DNA of 64,000 bases, taken from the NCBI GenBank assembly GCA_042691655.1, contig CP170506.1, positions 2,852,001 to 2,916,000 of the forward strand. The letters are read 5' to 3'. Positions 52,821-62,239 of the stretch are shown piece by piece. Each line of letters starts with the position of its first letter. Within the stretch, counting starts at the first letter, position 1. Below the pieces are notes generated by a model that ran no database searches, was not told where the DNA came from, and worked only from the letters and a program-made list of their open reading frames with translations. The position numbers were made by a program, and so were the translations under genes. The stretch comes from UBA695 sp042691655 (GTDB lineage Bacteria > Verrucomicrobiota > Verrucomicrobiia > Chthoniobacterales > Chthoniobacteraceae).

Positions 52821-54371
52821 CTTTCAATTACCCACAAGTTTTAACGATTTTTGAACGAAATGTCTGTACATTGATAAACACTTTCTGATGCAAAGCTTGG
52901 GATGCAAAACAAGAAGCGATGGAAAGTCACAAAACGTACTCAGTCCTACAAAGAATCCTTTTCTGTTTCGCAATGGATCGACGAGGAAGCAGAAGCCTGC
53001 AACTTTGGCGATGTGCGCTTGGGGCGTCGATTAAAAACACTGGTTGAAGAGTTGTCTGGCTGCGTAGGAGGGAGCATCCCCTTTGCGTGTCAGGATTGGG
53101 CGAGCACCAAAGCGGCATACCGGTTCTTTTCCAATCCTCGTGTAAGCGAAACCGATATTCTTGGCGGTCATTTTGAATCCACTCGTAATCGCTTCCATGA
53201 CGTTTGTGGTCCAGCCCTGATCTTGCATGACACAACGGAATTTTCCTATGACCGGGAAAGCGCTGGAAACATCGGCCTTATTGGAAGCGCCTGCCTGAAC
53301 GGTGGCAGGCATGGGCGTAAGCGTCGCATCACGGTTCGGGGGTTGCTGATGCATTCGAGCCTCGCCATCACCCTTGGCGGGCTGCCCCTGGGGTTGACGG
53401 CCGTTAAATTCTGGAGCCGCAAGCAGTTCAAAGGAACCAATGCGCTCAAGAGAATAATCAATCCCACGCGGGTGCCGATTGAAGAAAAGGAAAGTTACCG
53501 CTGGCTGGAAAACGTGCGCCAATCCACGAGCTTCCTTGGCGCGCCCGAGCGTTGCATACATATTGGCGACAGGGAAAGCGACATTTACGAATTGTTCTGT
53601 GCAGCCCGCGAAGAAGGCACGCACTTTCTGGTGCGAACCTGCGTAAATCGGCTCGCCGGGGATGGTGGACATACCATTGCCGATGCGATGAAAACCGCCT
53701 CCGTTAAGGGAATCCATCGTGTTCAACTTAGAACACAAAATGGCGAAACATCCGAGGCAGTCTTAGAGATAAAGTATCGTCAAATCCAAGTCTTGCCTCC
53801 GATAGGCAAGAAGGCTCGCTACCCGCAACTTCTCTTAAATGTTATCCATGCAAAAGAAATCGGAGAACCAAAAGAGAGGGAGCCAGTGGACTGGAAACTA
53901 GTCACCGATCTGCCCATCGATAGCCTTGCTGCCGCCCTTGAAAAACTCAGGTGGTATTCCTTGCGATGGAAGATAGAAGTCTTTCACAAAATATTGAAGT
54001 CGGGTTGCAAAGCCGAAGAGTCCAAGCTGCGAACGGCGGAACGATTGGTAAACTTGATCGCCCTGCTTTGCATCGTCAGTTGGCGCATCTTTTGGATGAC
54101 AATGGTCAGTCGAACCCATCCTGAAGCGTCACCGAATCTCGCATTTACCCAGGAAGAATGCGCTATACTTGACACCCTAATTGTCGATAGAAAAAATGGT
54201 TCCACAAAAACTATATTCTCTTACATAAGAAAACTAGCCATGATCGGCGGCTACCTTGCACGGCGATCCGATCCCCCACCAGGCAATGTAGTCATATGGC
54301 GAGGAATGTCCCGTCTGGTGGATATCCAGTTAGGCTTCGAAATGGGAAGAAAACTTGTGGGTAATTGAAAG
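52821..54371 (+). mobile_element. IS4-family insertion sequence (1551 bp)
   Basis: Bounded by perfect 22-base inverted repeats: 52821-52842 begins CTTTCAATTACCCACAAG and 54350-54371 is its exact complement. A perfect 9-base target duplication flanks it. The perfect ends and intact transposase suggest a recent insertion. It landed in the right inverted repeat of the IS66 element. Confidence 0.95.
52902..54368 (+). CDS. IS4-family transposase (IS50-like)
   Basis: 488 residues. N-terminal DNA-binding part (VSQWIDEEAEACNFGDVRLG, DWASTKAAYRFFSNPRVSE) as in Tn5-type transposases, then the DDE residues: LHDTTEFSYD, HIGDRESDIYELF and the YREK signature YSLRWKIEVFHKILK containing the catalytic Glu. 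The stop lies inside the right inverted repeat. It appears intact. Confidence 0.93.
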   Translation: MQNKKRWKVTKRTQSYKESFSVSQWIDEEAEACNFGDVRLGRRLKTLVEELSGCVGGSIPFACQDWASTKAAYRFFSNPRVSETDILGGHFESTRNRFHDVCGPALILHDTTEFSYDRESAGNIGLIGSACLNGGRHGRKRRITVRGLLMHSSLAITLGGLPLGLTAVKFWSRKQFKGTNALKRIINPTRVPIEEKESYRWLENVRQSTSFLGAPERCIHIGDRESDIYELFCAAREEGTHFLVRTCVNRLAGDGGHTIADAMKTASVKGIHRVQLRTQNGETSEAVLEIKYRQIQVLPPIGKKARYPQLLLNVIHAKEIGEPKEREPVDWKLVTDLPIDSLAAALEKLRWYSLRWKIEVFHKILKSGCKAEESKLRTAERLVNLIALLCIVSWRIFWMTMVSRTHPEASPNLAFTQEECAILDTLIVDRKNGSTKTIFSYIRKLAMIGGYLARRSDPPPGNVVIWRGMSRLVDIQLGFEMGRKLVGN

Positions 54372-54388
54372 ACTTACGTGACGCTTAC

Positions 54389-54604
54389 ACTGGACGAGTT
54401 CGAGCGATGCGGGGTGAGCGCGGCGGAGTTCGCGGCGCATATCGGAGTGAAATATCAGACCTTTGCCCATTGGCGGCAGCGCAGGAAGGACCGGAAGCGT
54501 GCGATGGGAGCAGAAGCCCCGGCACAAGCCCGGGTGGCGTTGATGGCACCCGCCCACGAGACAGAGCCACGCTGGGTGGAAGCGGTGGTTGAAGCAGGGG
54601 GCAC
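54389..54604 (+). pseudogene. Fragment of a second IS66 tnpA
   Basis: Reads LDEFERCGVSAAEFAAHIGV, then KYQTFAHWRQRRKDRKRAMG and RWVEAVVEAGG, clearly similar to the TnpA at 47742 but different in sequence, so from another IS66 copy. Both ends are missing. The fragment begins exactly at the right end of the first IS66 element and ends against a truncated host gene. Confidence 0.75.
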
Positions 54605-54721
54605 CGCCAGCCCCCACTGGTAAACGGTCTTGGCGGAGTAGGCCAATCCTCCCGCAACGAGAAAGTGGGCGAACGCCACGGGATATCCCCACAACTCAAA
54701 GATCCCCGCGGGCGATCGCAT
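54605..54721 (-). pseudogene. Truncated membrane-protein gene
   Basis: From ATG 54721 the frame reads MRSPAGIFELWGYPVAFAHF, then LVAGGLAYSAKTVYQWGL, and runs into the IS66 fragment. One and a half hydrophobic helices remain. The start overlaps the end of the secreted-protein gene by 26 bases, so it was the next gene of that operon before the insertion. Family unknown. Confidence 0.4.
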
Positions 54722-56552
54722 CGGGCTTCGCCGGGATCAGGGCCTCAAACGCTTTTTCTTCGGGAATCCTTTCGGCGCGGCGAGTTTCGGTCCAACCCTC
54801 AGAAAGGCTCGCCCAAAGATTGACCGCCAGCGTCTGGGCTACCAGGCGGGTATATGGGCCTTTCCATTGGCGCCCGGCAAATTGGGGTTCCGTGATGCGA
54901 TACGTTATGGGCGGCTCATCATCGCGGTTTGCTTGCCATGTTAGGCCAACTTGAGTCGTGTCGCAATACGACCATCTCGACGCATTTTCCGCTACCTCGG
55001 GATAATGCGGCACGGTGCGCACGCGATCCAGCCACGCAATGGTCTCGGCGAGCCAACGCAGCATGCCATCGGCGTCCAAAAAATGGGACCATTGGGGATG
55101 GTCCAGCACCCCGTATCGCCACCATTCGGCGTTTTCCGCCTTCAATCGGATAAACTCAGTATACGGACTGGACCAGCCAGGATGCACATCCAGCATCAGC
55201 ACGCCGTCTTTGGGGATTAGCTTTCCTTCATCTGCGACAACGAGATCATATTGTTTCCGGTGCGCTCTTGTCCGATTCGCTTCGGCCAAAGCCAGCGCGG
55301 CATCGCGCGGCGGTAACTGGCGTAGTTTCGGCGGAATCACCACGGCGGGCCATGCTATATGGGTATCGTTCTGCTCGGGCTCACCGCCGTACTGCCAGCG
55401 AAAGAGATCCTCGTTGCTCATCGCCGCGAGGCTATGGTGTTCATATTTCGGCCACTGTTTCCATGCCCCGGGCGAGAACGCGCGCCCTTCTTTCTTGGAC
55501 GACTCCGTTTTGGCGGAAGGCGCATCTTTGAGCAAGGGATAGCCGAGGCCCTTCTCTTTCTGCAGCGCTTTAATCTTTGGCCATTTACCATCCATCGTCG
55601 TGATGCTCAGCCTCCGGAAGTGATCGCCTGGTTTGCCTTCGGGGCCGATGTAACGGCCGTCTGCTTGGTCCCAATGATATTCCACAGTTGCCTTTTCAAT
55701 GGGCGCACCTTCGTGTTCACCCGGTTGCGGTCCAAGTTCAATGACAGGGAAGGGTTCGCCTGCCCGATATTTGACATCAAACCACCACCGGTTTGCCGGG
55801 TCCGCAGCATTGGGATGCCAGTTGAAGACAACGGTGAGGAGGAGCCTTGGCGTAGCTTCGATGGTTTTTATCTCCAGCATCTGGAACTTGATGTCCTTAT
55901 CGTCAGGGCCATCGAAACCGTAATTTTCATGATCGATTCGTTCCAAGACACCGTCACCGTTGATGTCGGCGATAATCGTTCCAATATGGCCGAGATTGCT
56001 CCCCCCGTGGGGCCATTGAACTTGCCCGTTCGAATCGATAAATAAGAGCACTTTCCCGTCGAGATCGGGACGCCACATCGGCTCGTTCACGAGATGCCGG
56101 TCAAGGTGGGATATTCCCTTTTGTGTTTTCAATCGTGTTTCCTGTGGCGCGGGAGGATAAAAATCCTCCGGTTCGAAGCCGTTTTGGAGAGCGTGTTCTT
56201 TGGGGTGGGTTGCAGCATACCACTTTTCGAAATCTTCCCTGTAAGTCACGAGATATAGAGGCGCGTTGCCGTCGCGCCCCGGGCATTCGGTGATTCGGAT
56301 ATCCCGCATCGCATCGTCAAAAAGGCTGCGTGGAACGCCTTTCCACCGGGGCTGTACGTCGTTTTCCTCAACGCGAAGAACCAGTTCATAAAAGGCGTCC
56401 GAACGGCTTTCCTGATCGAGCAGGCATTGAATGAACGCCTTACCCAGCGTCGGCCTTGGGAGGGGTGAGGCTCTGCCGTGGCCGACATTGACGACAAGCA
56501 TGCACAGCACCAGCAAATAGCGCATTAAATGGCGTGCCTGCGACCGTGACAT
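54696..56552 (-). CDS. Secreted protein of unknown function with EF-hand/FG-GAP-like segment
   Basis: 618 residues from ATG 56552, chosen because a signal peptide (MRYLLVLCMLVVNVGHGRA) follows; the frame is open further upstream to 56705. Residues around 190-220 contain LLFIDSNGQVQWP and IIADINGDGVLERIDHENY, which resemble calcium-binding DxDGDG loops of integrin-like repeats. Elsewhere it is Trp- and Pro-rich with no catalytic motif that I know. The C-terminus (KAFEALIPAKPDAIARGDL) overlaps a truncated downstream gene. Confidence 0.65.
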   Translation of the reverse strand: MSRSQARHLMRYLLVLCMLVVNVGHGRASPLPRPTLGKAFIQCLLDQESRSDAFYELVLRVEENDVQPRWKGVPRSLFDDAMRDIRITECPGRDGNAPLYLVTYREDFEKWYAATHPKEHALQNGFEPEDFYPPAPQETRLKTQKGISHLDRHLVNEPMWRPDLDGKVLLFIDSNGQVQWPHGGSNLGHIGTIIADINGDGVLERIDHENYGFDGPDDKDIKFQMLEIKTIEATPRLLLTVVFNWHPNAADPANRWWFDVKYRAGEPFPVIELGPQPGEHEGAPIEKATVEYHWDQADGRYIGPEGKPGDHFRRLSITTMDGKWPKIKALQKEKGLGYPLLKDAPSAKTESSKKEGRAFSPGAWKQWPKYEHHSLAAMSNEDLFRWQYGGEPEQNDTHIAWPAVVIPPKLRQLPPRDAALALAEANRTRAHRKQYDLVVADEGKLIPKDGVLMLDVHPGWSSPYTEFIRLKAENAEWWRYGVLDHPQWSHFLDADGMLRWLAETIAWLDRVRTVPHYPEVAENASRWSYCDTTQVGLTWQANRDDEPPITYRITEPQFAGRQWKGPYTRLVAQTLAVNLWASLSEGWTETRRAERIPEEKAFEALIPAKPDAIARGDL

Positions 56553-56686
56553 GGCGTGATTCAACACTTCCGAGGTCCAGATAGCCAGAAAAAGCGAACA
56601 CTCGTTTCCGCGAATCCAGACGTCATAACGGTCACCGAGCCGCTGTCCTGGCGGTATCTTCGCCATGTTGCGAAAATTCCTTTTGA

Positions 56687-57118
56687 GAACAGGGCCGGGC
56701 GACACGCCACCGGCTGCGATTCTCTCCTACATCGACGCGGTGGGGGCGGCGAAGGCTCAAGGCGGTCGGGCCGCTTGTCGGGGCGGACTTCGCCCTTTGG
56801 CTCGCTGCGGGTCCGACCCGCGACGTTTCCCCGAACGCGTCGGTCTATCTTTACGTCCCAGGTTATTTCGGGCCGCAAATGGTGGAGGGCGTTGTTTGGC
56901 TGGATGCCTACGCGCGCTGCGTCCAGATCATTGCCAAACACGTTGATCTCGACTCGGTTCTCGGAAAGGGAATAGGGGTCGGGGAACTGCGGCGGTTCAG
57001 GGAGCTCGCCACCGGGCAATTCTACGCCGCCAGCCCCCGAGGGGACACTGTGTTTCTCGATATGCGCCGGAGTTTGGGGTCTCCGAAAACCGAATATCTC
57101 CACCGCTCCCCCGAATAG
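56687..57118 (+). pseudogene. Possible gene fragment, unknown
   Basis: A frame open after a TGA at 56684 contains a convincing stretch, ADFALWLAAGPTRDVSPNAS, then VYLYVPGYFGPQMVEGVVWL and YARCVQIIAKHVDLDSVLGK, ending YLHRSPE. There is no good start codon (the first ATG is at 56879), and the 5' third is Arg-rich, so this may be the 3' remnant of a gene. Family not recognised. Confidence 0.3.
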
Positions 57119-57199
57119 GTATCTCCGCAATGAAAAAACACATCCGCAAAATCGCCAGGAAAGGCCCGCCGATTCTCAAGCAGGTTCGGGCCGCGGCAA

Positions 57200-59355
57200 C
57201 CAACAGGATTGCCCCTCGGCCTACTTAAAGAAAGGCAAGAACCTCATCGCCGTCCGCGCGTACAACCCGGGCACCAGCAATTTTCAGTACCTCTTTGAGG
57301 GCTCCGCGGGCCCGCTTGCAGCGCTGGACCTCAAAGGCAACCTCATCGTCACAGCCGAAACCTGGGAAGCACGCCGTCAGCACGGCATCAGAAAAGACAC
57401 CATTCCCGCGAGCGCCCAGCTTGGCTATCCCCAGGAACATATCGACCTCCGGGAAGAGGATCCGCGCTGGTATTTTCCAGAAACACCCGAGGGTACCTGG
57501 AATCCACCGGCTAGCCGCCCTGTTTGGAACGTCATGCCGTGGATCACATTGGAGGAACGAGGAATTTCCCAAATGACGGAGCTCTGGTGGAAAAATGCGC
57601 GGAGCATCGGGTACCAAAAAGGAGCCAACGCACGCAACTTCGAAAAGGCCGTCGATGTCACCCAGCTTCGCTTAAAAGAACGGTTCTGTTTTACCAGTTG
57701 CAGCGAAAACGCCGGGCGCATCAACGTCAGCCCAGCCAATACGGGACAATTCCAAAGCTATCTCATCGATTTCGGCAAAACTGTTTTTGGCTGCCCATAC
57801 CTTTCCCTCAAAGGATGCAGCGGCGGTGAAGTCGTAGATACACTCTTTGTCGAAACTATCCAGCCCGACCTCACTCCCGATTTTTTGGCCAATTCGTGCA
57901 GTCACATCGCCTTTGGAGGACGGCTGATTTGCCGCGAGGGAACCAGCGAGCATTTGTTTTACCACCCCTACGGCTTTCGCTACATGATCGTCACGCTCCG
58001 CCGGGTAAAACAACCACTCACCCTCAAGGTCGCGCTCCAATGGAAAGGTTATCCTCTGGAACGCAACGGCGGCTTCCATTGCTCCGACCGCACCCCCAAC
58101 CAAATTTGGGAAGCCGGTGCGTTGACCCAGCAATGCTGAAGCCTCGACGCCTACGTCGATACCCCGTGGCGTGAACAAGCCCAATGGTGGGGCGACGCCC
58201 GAGTGCAAGGCTGGAACACCTTCCTCCTCAGTGGCAACGACCGACCTTTCAAGCGAGGCATCCGCAGCATCGCCTCGCAAACTCTGCCCAACGGCCTCAC
58301 CTACGGCCACGCGCCCACGTGCGGAAACGGTTGCATACTCCCCGATTTCACTCTCATCTGGATTCTCACCCTGTGGGATCACTATTGGCAAAGCGGCTCG
58401 CTCGAAATATTCCAACGCCACCGAGCCCAAGTCAACGCCGCACTCGCCTACTTCGAAAAACAGATTCATCCCGAATGCGGCCTCGTCAGCTATGACCGAC
58501 GCTACTGGCTGTTCTTCGACTGGACCGGCATTTGCAAAGAAGGCTACCCCACGCTACTCAGTCTGTGGCTTTTCGAAGCCCTGCAAAAGCTCGAAATTCT
58601 CTACAAACTCGCGGGTAACGAAGCAGAAGCCGAAAGAATGCGCCACTGGCACACGCGGCTGGGAACCGACATCGCAGCCCTTATCACCCCCGAGGGTCTG
58701 CTGGCCGATGGCCTCACCCCCTCCATGGAGAAACTCACCGAGTGCTCCGTACACACTCAAACGCTAGCCCTACTCACCCGATTGCCAGGAGTAGACCCGC
58801 AGATTCTCTTCCACCAAAGCCTCCTGCCGTTCATCCGAGAGGAATGCCTCCCTAAACCTCATCCATCCGCCTACTGGATCACCTACGTCTTCCACGCCGT
58901 CGCCGAACAGGGTTACGGCGCGGAAGTCATAGCCTATATCCGCAGCCACTGGAGCGAAATGGCACGGCACGACCTGGGAAACCTTCACCCCCGTGCTTGG
59001 CGACGAAAGCTGCTCGCACGCGTGGTCAGCCCACCCGCTTTACCATCTGAGGCAAATCATCGGCGGAATCCGGCAAACATCGCCCTCGTGGAAAGCGATC
59101 CGATGGGCACCCGTCTTCTCCGGACAGCATGCGGAAGTCCGCGTCCCGACACCCCAGGGACTCATCAAAACCTCTTGGAAGAAAAACGGAGCCTACGTAG
59201 AAATCGCAATCGATCTTCCAAACGGAGTCGTTGCCGAAGTCGCAATCCCCGGCATCGAAGCACGAGCGATCAAAGGCAAATGGCAGATCATATTCAAACC
59301 GCAGAATCACGCCGTGACCGTCCTTCAGCGGACCGCCTCCAATCATCGGCAATAA
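57200..59355 (+). pseudogene. Alpha-L-rhamnosidase (GH78) gene, decayed
   Basis: The frame starts inside a GH78-type N-terminal domain (YLKKGKNLIAVRAYNPGTSN, FQYLFEGSAG), so the 5' end is missing. It passes HCSDRTPNQIWEAGALTQQC, meets an in-frame TGA (58137-58139), and continues with DTPWREQAQWWGDARVQGWN, ILPDFTLIWILTLWDHYWQS and KEGYPTLLSLWL, the (alpha/alpha)6 catalytic domain. Near 58974 it shifts frame. The true end reads WETFTPVLGDESCSHAWSAH, then PLYHLRQIIGG and a beta domain to 59355. The three lesions make it inactive. Rhamnosidases remove terminal rhamnose from pectin or glycosides. Confidence 0.82.
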
Positions 59356-59461
59356 ACGGACATCCCTTGCAATACCGTTCCGCCCGTAGGGTGCAAAAAC
59401 TTCGGATCGCCTCGAATCCTATGTTCAAGGTTTTTAGCATGACTAATGATGGCTTATTGAT

Positions 59462-60676
59462 TCACCGAAATTTCACACACGCGGGTTTCGCACCGCCGCC
59501 AAGGAGCCACTGATAAACCTCATGCATCTGCCCGGCAACTTTTGGCCAACTAAATTGCTCCGACACCAGTTTTCTACCACGCGCCCCCATGCCTTCACGC
59601 TCGTCGCGGGTCATATCAAAGAGCTGTCTCAAACCAGTCGCGATCTGGTCGGCGTTTATATCTATAGGAAGCGCTGCCTGGGTATGGAATCCCTCCGGAA
59701 GATTGCATGCCTGAGTCATCAAAACGGGTTTACCATATGACCACGCTTCCAAGATAGCCATGGGCAGCCCTTCGCTATAAGATGGCAGTATAAATGCGTC
59801 GCTATAAAAATAAGTAGTCGCCTTTGCCTTGCCAAACTGCGGCCCTAAAAAGCAAACAGAACCTGAATCCGATATCGTCGAATTTTTGTCCTCCCAGCGG
59901 ATTTTAAGTTCGCTTGCTAAGTGCTTCAATTCGGTTTCGTAGCCAGACTGATCCCATCCCGCAATCGCAAGTACCCAATCATGGATTGCCCTGTCCTTCC
60001 GGTGATGGAGAATGGCCCAAGCGCGAAGCAGATTAGAAAGTCCTTTTTTAGGATGTAGTCGTCCAAGATAGAGTAGCACCTTGCGTCCCGGCGGAAGCAG
60101 TTCACTGCGTTCTCCAACATCAGCCTTGCTTTTGATTGTAGGAAGATCGATCCCATTGGGAACTGTACAAACCGGGTTTCCCAGGCCGTATGCCCGAATG
60201 GCGTTCTCCTCCGATGAACAAAGCGCGCGCAAGCAACCAGCCTTCCTCAAACGAGTATTCTCAAACAGCCACGCGGCCAATCGCTTCTTCATTCTAGAGT
60301 TCCGAACAGCCCACGGATCCAACATCCCATGAGGGGCTACGATGATCGGTTTGCCTGTTTGGTTAGTCCAATTAAGCGCGCCTATCGAAGGATATTTCCA
60401 AAGCCCGACACAATAAGCCAAATCGGCATCGGATTCAAACAAAGCGTCGGAAAAACCAGGAGCAAATCCAAAAGCTTGTGGCCCACGCACCGTATAGACA
60501 AAGGGATTTAACGGATGCCACAATTCCCGGTCTGTTTCTGTGTGCAGATCTTGGAGTCCCACCACTTGAACATCCACAGCCAAGCACCCGTGGAGGGTTT
60601 GTTGAAGTCTCCTTTCGGCTTCAAAAATTCCGCCATTAGCGCGAGAAACAGAATCCATGATACACAAAGTTTTCAT
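59462..60676 (-). CDS. Glycosyltransferase, family 4 (GT-B)
   Basis: 404 residues from ATG 60676, which overlaps the upstream stop as ATGA and has GGAG 12 bases before it. Features: PIIVAPHGMLDPWAVRNSR (acceptor-side motif often seen in O-antigen/colanic GT4 enzymes), VPNGIDLP, LLYLGRLHPKKGLSNLLRAW (donor domain start) and ILPSYSEGLPMAILEAWSYG (EX7E nucleotide-sugar site), then a closing helix. Makes a glycosidic bond in surface polysaccharide synthesis at the cytoplasmic face. Sugar specificity not predictable. Confidence 0.88.
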   Translation of the reverse strand: MKTLCIMDSVSRANGGIFEAERRLQQTLHGCLAVDVQVVGLQDLHTETDRELWHPLNPFVYTVRGPQAFGFAPGFSDALFESDADLAYCVGLWKYPSIGALNWTNQTGKPIIVAPHGMLDPWAVRNSRMKKRLAAWLFENTRLRKAGCLRALCSSEENAIRAYGLGNPVCTVPNGIDLPTIKSKADVGERSELLPPGRKVLLYLGRLHPKKGLSNLLRAWAILHHRKDRAIHDWVLAIAGWDQSGYETELKHLASELKIRWEDKNSTISDSGSVCFLGPQFGKAKATTYFYSDAFILPSYSEGLPMAILEAWSYGKPVLMTQACNLPEGFHTQAALPIDINADQIATGLRQLFDMTRDEREGMGARGRKLVSEQFSWPKVAGQMHEVYQWLLGGGAKPACVKFR

Positions 60677-61917
60677 CGTCGCAGCAAACTCCAAACTAAA
60701 ACCTTATCAAACCATGCCATTTTTGGGCGCGGATATGATTGAGCGACCTTTACCGCTTGTGATAGCCCTTCTGCAAACGTTTGTGGCGACCATTGTGCAA
60801 TCTTTTTTAAACTGCATTGCCCCATCCCTTTCACGTCGCACTCCTTTGATGTCAGTCTCTCCATTAGGAGAGCGAGTTCATTCGTGTCAAAGGGATCAAA
60901 GCGAAACCCATTTTCTCCATCCGCAACCAAATCGGCCGCGCAACCGCAACGATTAGAAACCAGAACAGGCAATCCAGCCGCCATCGCCTCATTCACGACC
61001 AACCCCCATTGTTCTACCGTACTGGCATGGATAAACGCGCCAGCCATACCATAATAACCAGGAAGTTCGTCGTAGCCCTTAAACCCAGGCATTTGAACAT
61101 GCCCGGAAAGCGAAAGCTCGCCTACCCAATGTTCTAGTTCCATTCGCTGAGGACCACCCCCCAAAAGCACCAAATTCCACGGTTCACCATTTTGCAACAA
61201 AACCGCCTTTCGATATAGAGCAAATGCCTGCAATAGCCTTACGTAATTTTTGCGCTTAATAAATCGGCCCGACGCAAGAAAAAAATCCCGCGCCAAACAG
61301 TGTCGCTCACAAAATGGCTCCTCCCGTTTACGGGCTTCCGCCGCGCCAGTCGCAAAATGATCATTGTCAACCACATCGTATCCGGAAAAAATCCGATCGG
61401 TGGAAACTCCAAGCGTTTTTAAATAGGCAACATGAGAACTACCTCCGGCGAGGCCGGACGAAAACCGCCGAATAAGCCGTCTCTTGATCCATTCCTTCCA
61501 CGGTTTTCTTGCATCATCGATAAACTGACTTTCCGTAGCTACGATGCCTATCTTTGCCGTGTTCTGCAACCAGCGAATGGCTGCCAACGCAAATATATCG
61601 GCCCAACCTTGAACAAGTAGCAGATCGGGCTCAAGTCCATCCAACGCCTTGTTGATTGCCACACAGGCTTCGGCAGTGGGAATTTCCGAATAATATCTGC
61701 CTTTGAAAAGGGTCATCAAACAATACCCAGCATCTGGAAAAGCCGATTTTTTGAATTCCTTAAACCCGCTGGTGTCACACATCTCAATGACAACAACCTC
61801 TGCGACGCCCAAATTGGCAAACGCATTAATACGAGCATGATGATAAAAACTCAGATCGGGAACGACCCAAACGAGTTTTGGACGTATTGGAGTTATCGGC
61901 AGAAGGTTACTCCCCAT
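60673..61917 (-). CDS. Glycosyltransferase, family 4 (GT-B)
   Basis: 414 residues from ATG 61917 just before KLVWVVPDLSFYHHARI; an upstream ATG at 61995 would overlap a methyltransferase remnant and add an atypical tail. GT4 landmarks: FFLASGRFIKRKNYVRLLQA, LVLLGGGPQRMELEHWV, and IHASTVEQWGLVVNEAMAAG (EX7E). Stop overlaps the next glycosyltransferase start. Part of the polysaccharide cluster running leftward from the window end. Confidence 0.87.
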   Translation of the reverse strand: MGSNLLPITPIRPKLVWVVPDLSFYHHARINAFANLGVAEVVVIEMCDTSGFKEFKKSAFPDAGYCLMTLFKGRYYSEIPTAEACVAINKALDGLEPDLLLVQGWADIFALAAIRWLQNTAKIGIVATESQFIDDARKPWKEWIKRRLIRRFSSGLAGGSSHVAYLKTLGVSTDRIFSGYDVVDNDHFATGAAEARKREEPFCERHCLARDFFLASGRFIKRKNYVRLLQAFALYRKAVLLQNGEPWNLVLLGGGPQRMELEHWVGELSLSGHVQMPGFKGYDELPGYYGMAGAFIHASTVEQWGLVVNEAMAAGLPVLVSNRCGCAADLVADGENGFRFDPFDTNELALLMERLTSKECDVKGMGQCSLKKIAQWSPQTFAEGLSQAVKVAQSYPRPKMAWFDKVLVWSLLRR

Positions 61918-61978
61918 AAATGGGATGTTCCAGAGATTGCTCCCGGTATGCATTACTTGGAAAATCGCTAGTGGCAAA

Positions 61979-62173
61979 TCAAACTTTGTTTGCAAATTCT
62001 AAGGTTTCCAGGGCAGGATCGCATCCGACAGTTTTTCCCCCCACTTGAACCATGCTGCCGCACAGGGCTCCGGCACCACAACCGATATCAAGAACCCGTT
62101 TCGGTTTGTATGGAAAGACGTCGTTCTCAACCTTCCTTAGAATCCGCGCAGAAAATTCATTCGGCTCTTTTTT
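61979..62173 (-). pseudogene. Methyltransferase fragment between two cluster genes
   Basis: After a TAA the minus strand is open for 65 codons: NEFSARILRKVENDVFPYKP, KRVLDIGCGAGALCGSMVQV, GGKTVGCDPALETLEFANKV, stop. DIGCGAG is SAM motif I of class I methyltransferases and GCDPALETL is the second strand. There is no start codon, and the protein ends after motif II, so it is a remnant. It is not a continuation of the methyltransferase at 62240, which has its own motif I. Confidence 0.6.
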
Positions 62174-62239
62174 TTAGCTTGATATACATGCAGTGCCTTC
62201 ATGATAAGCACCACCGTATCCCATTCATTTTTTCGACTA

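Larger units (their letters stand above)
47684..54388 (+). mobile_element. IS66-family element interrupted by two other elements
   Basis: Left end TAAGCGTCACG (47685-47695) is repeated inverted at the right end (54377-54387). Beyond these, a CNCCAC block matches as well, giving imperfect IRs near 22 bases in the style of IS66 (GTAAGCG). Inside are tnpA, tnpB and tnpC in IS66 order. tnpB is split by a 2.6-kb serine-recombinase element and the right IR is split by an IS4 element. No matching 8-base target duplication was found, so the flanks have been rearranged. Confidence 0.75.

Noticed and set aside
56561..57130. 189-codon minus-strand frame
   Set aside because: Arg/Pro-rich with no motif; the plus-strand frame ending at 57118 has a better protein-like composition.
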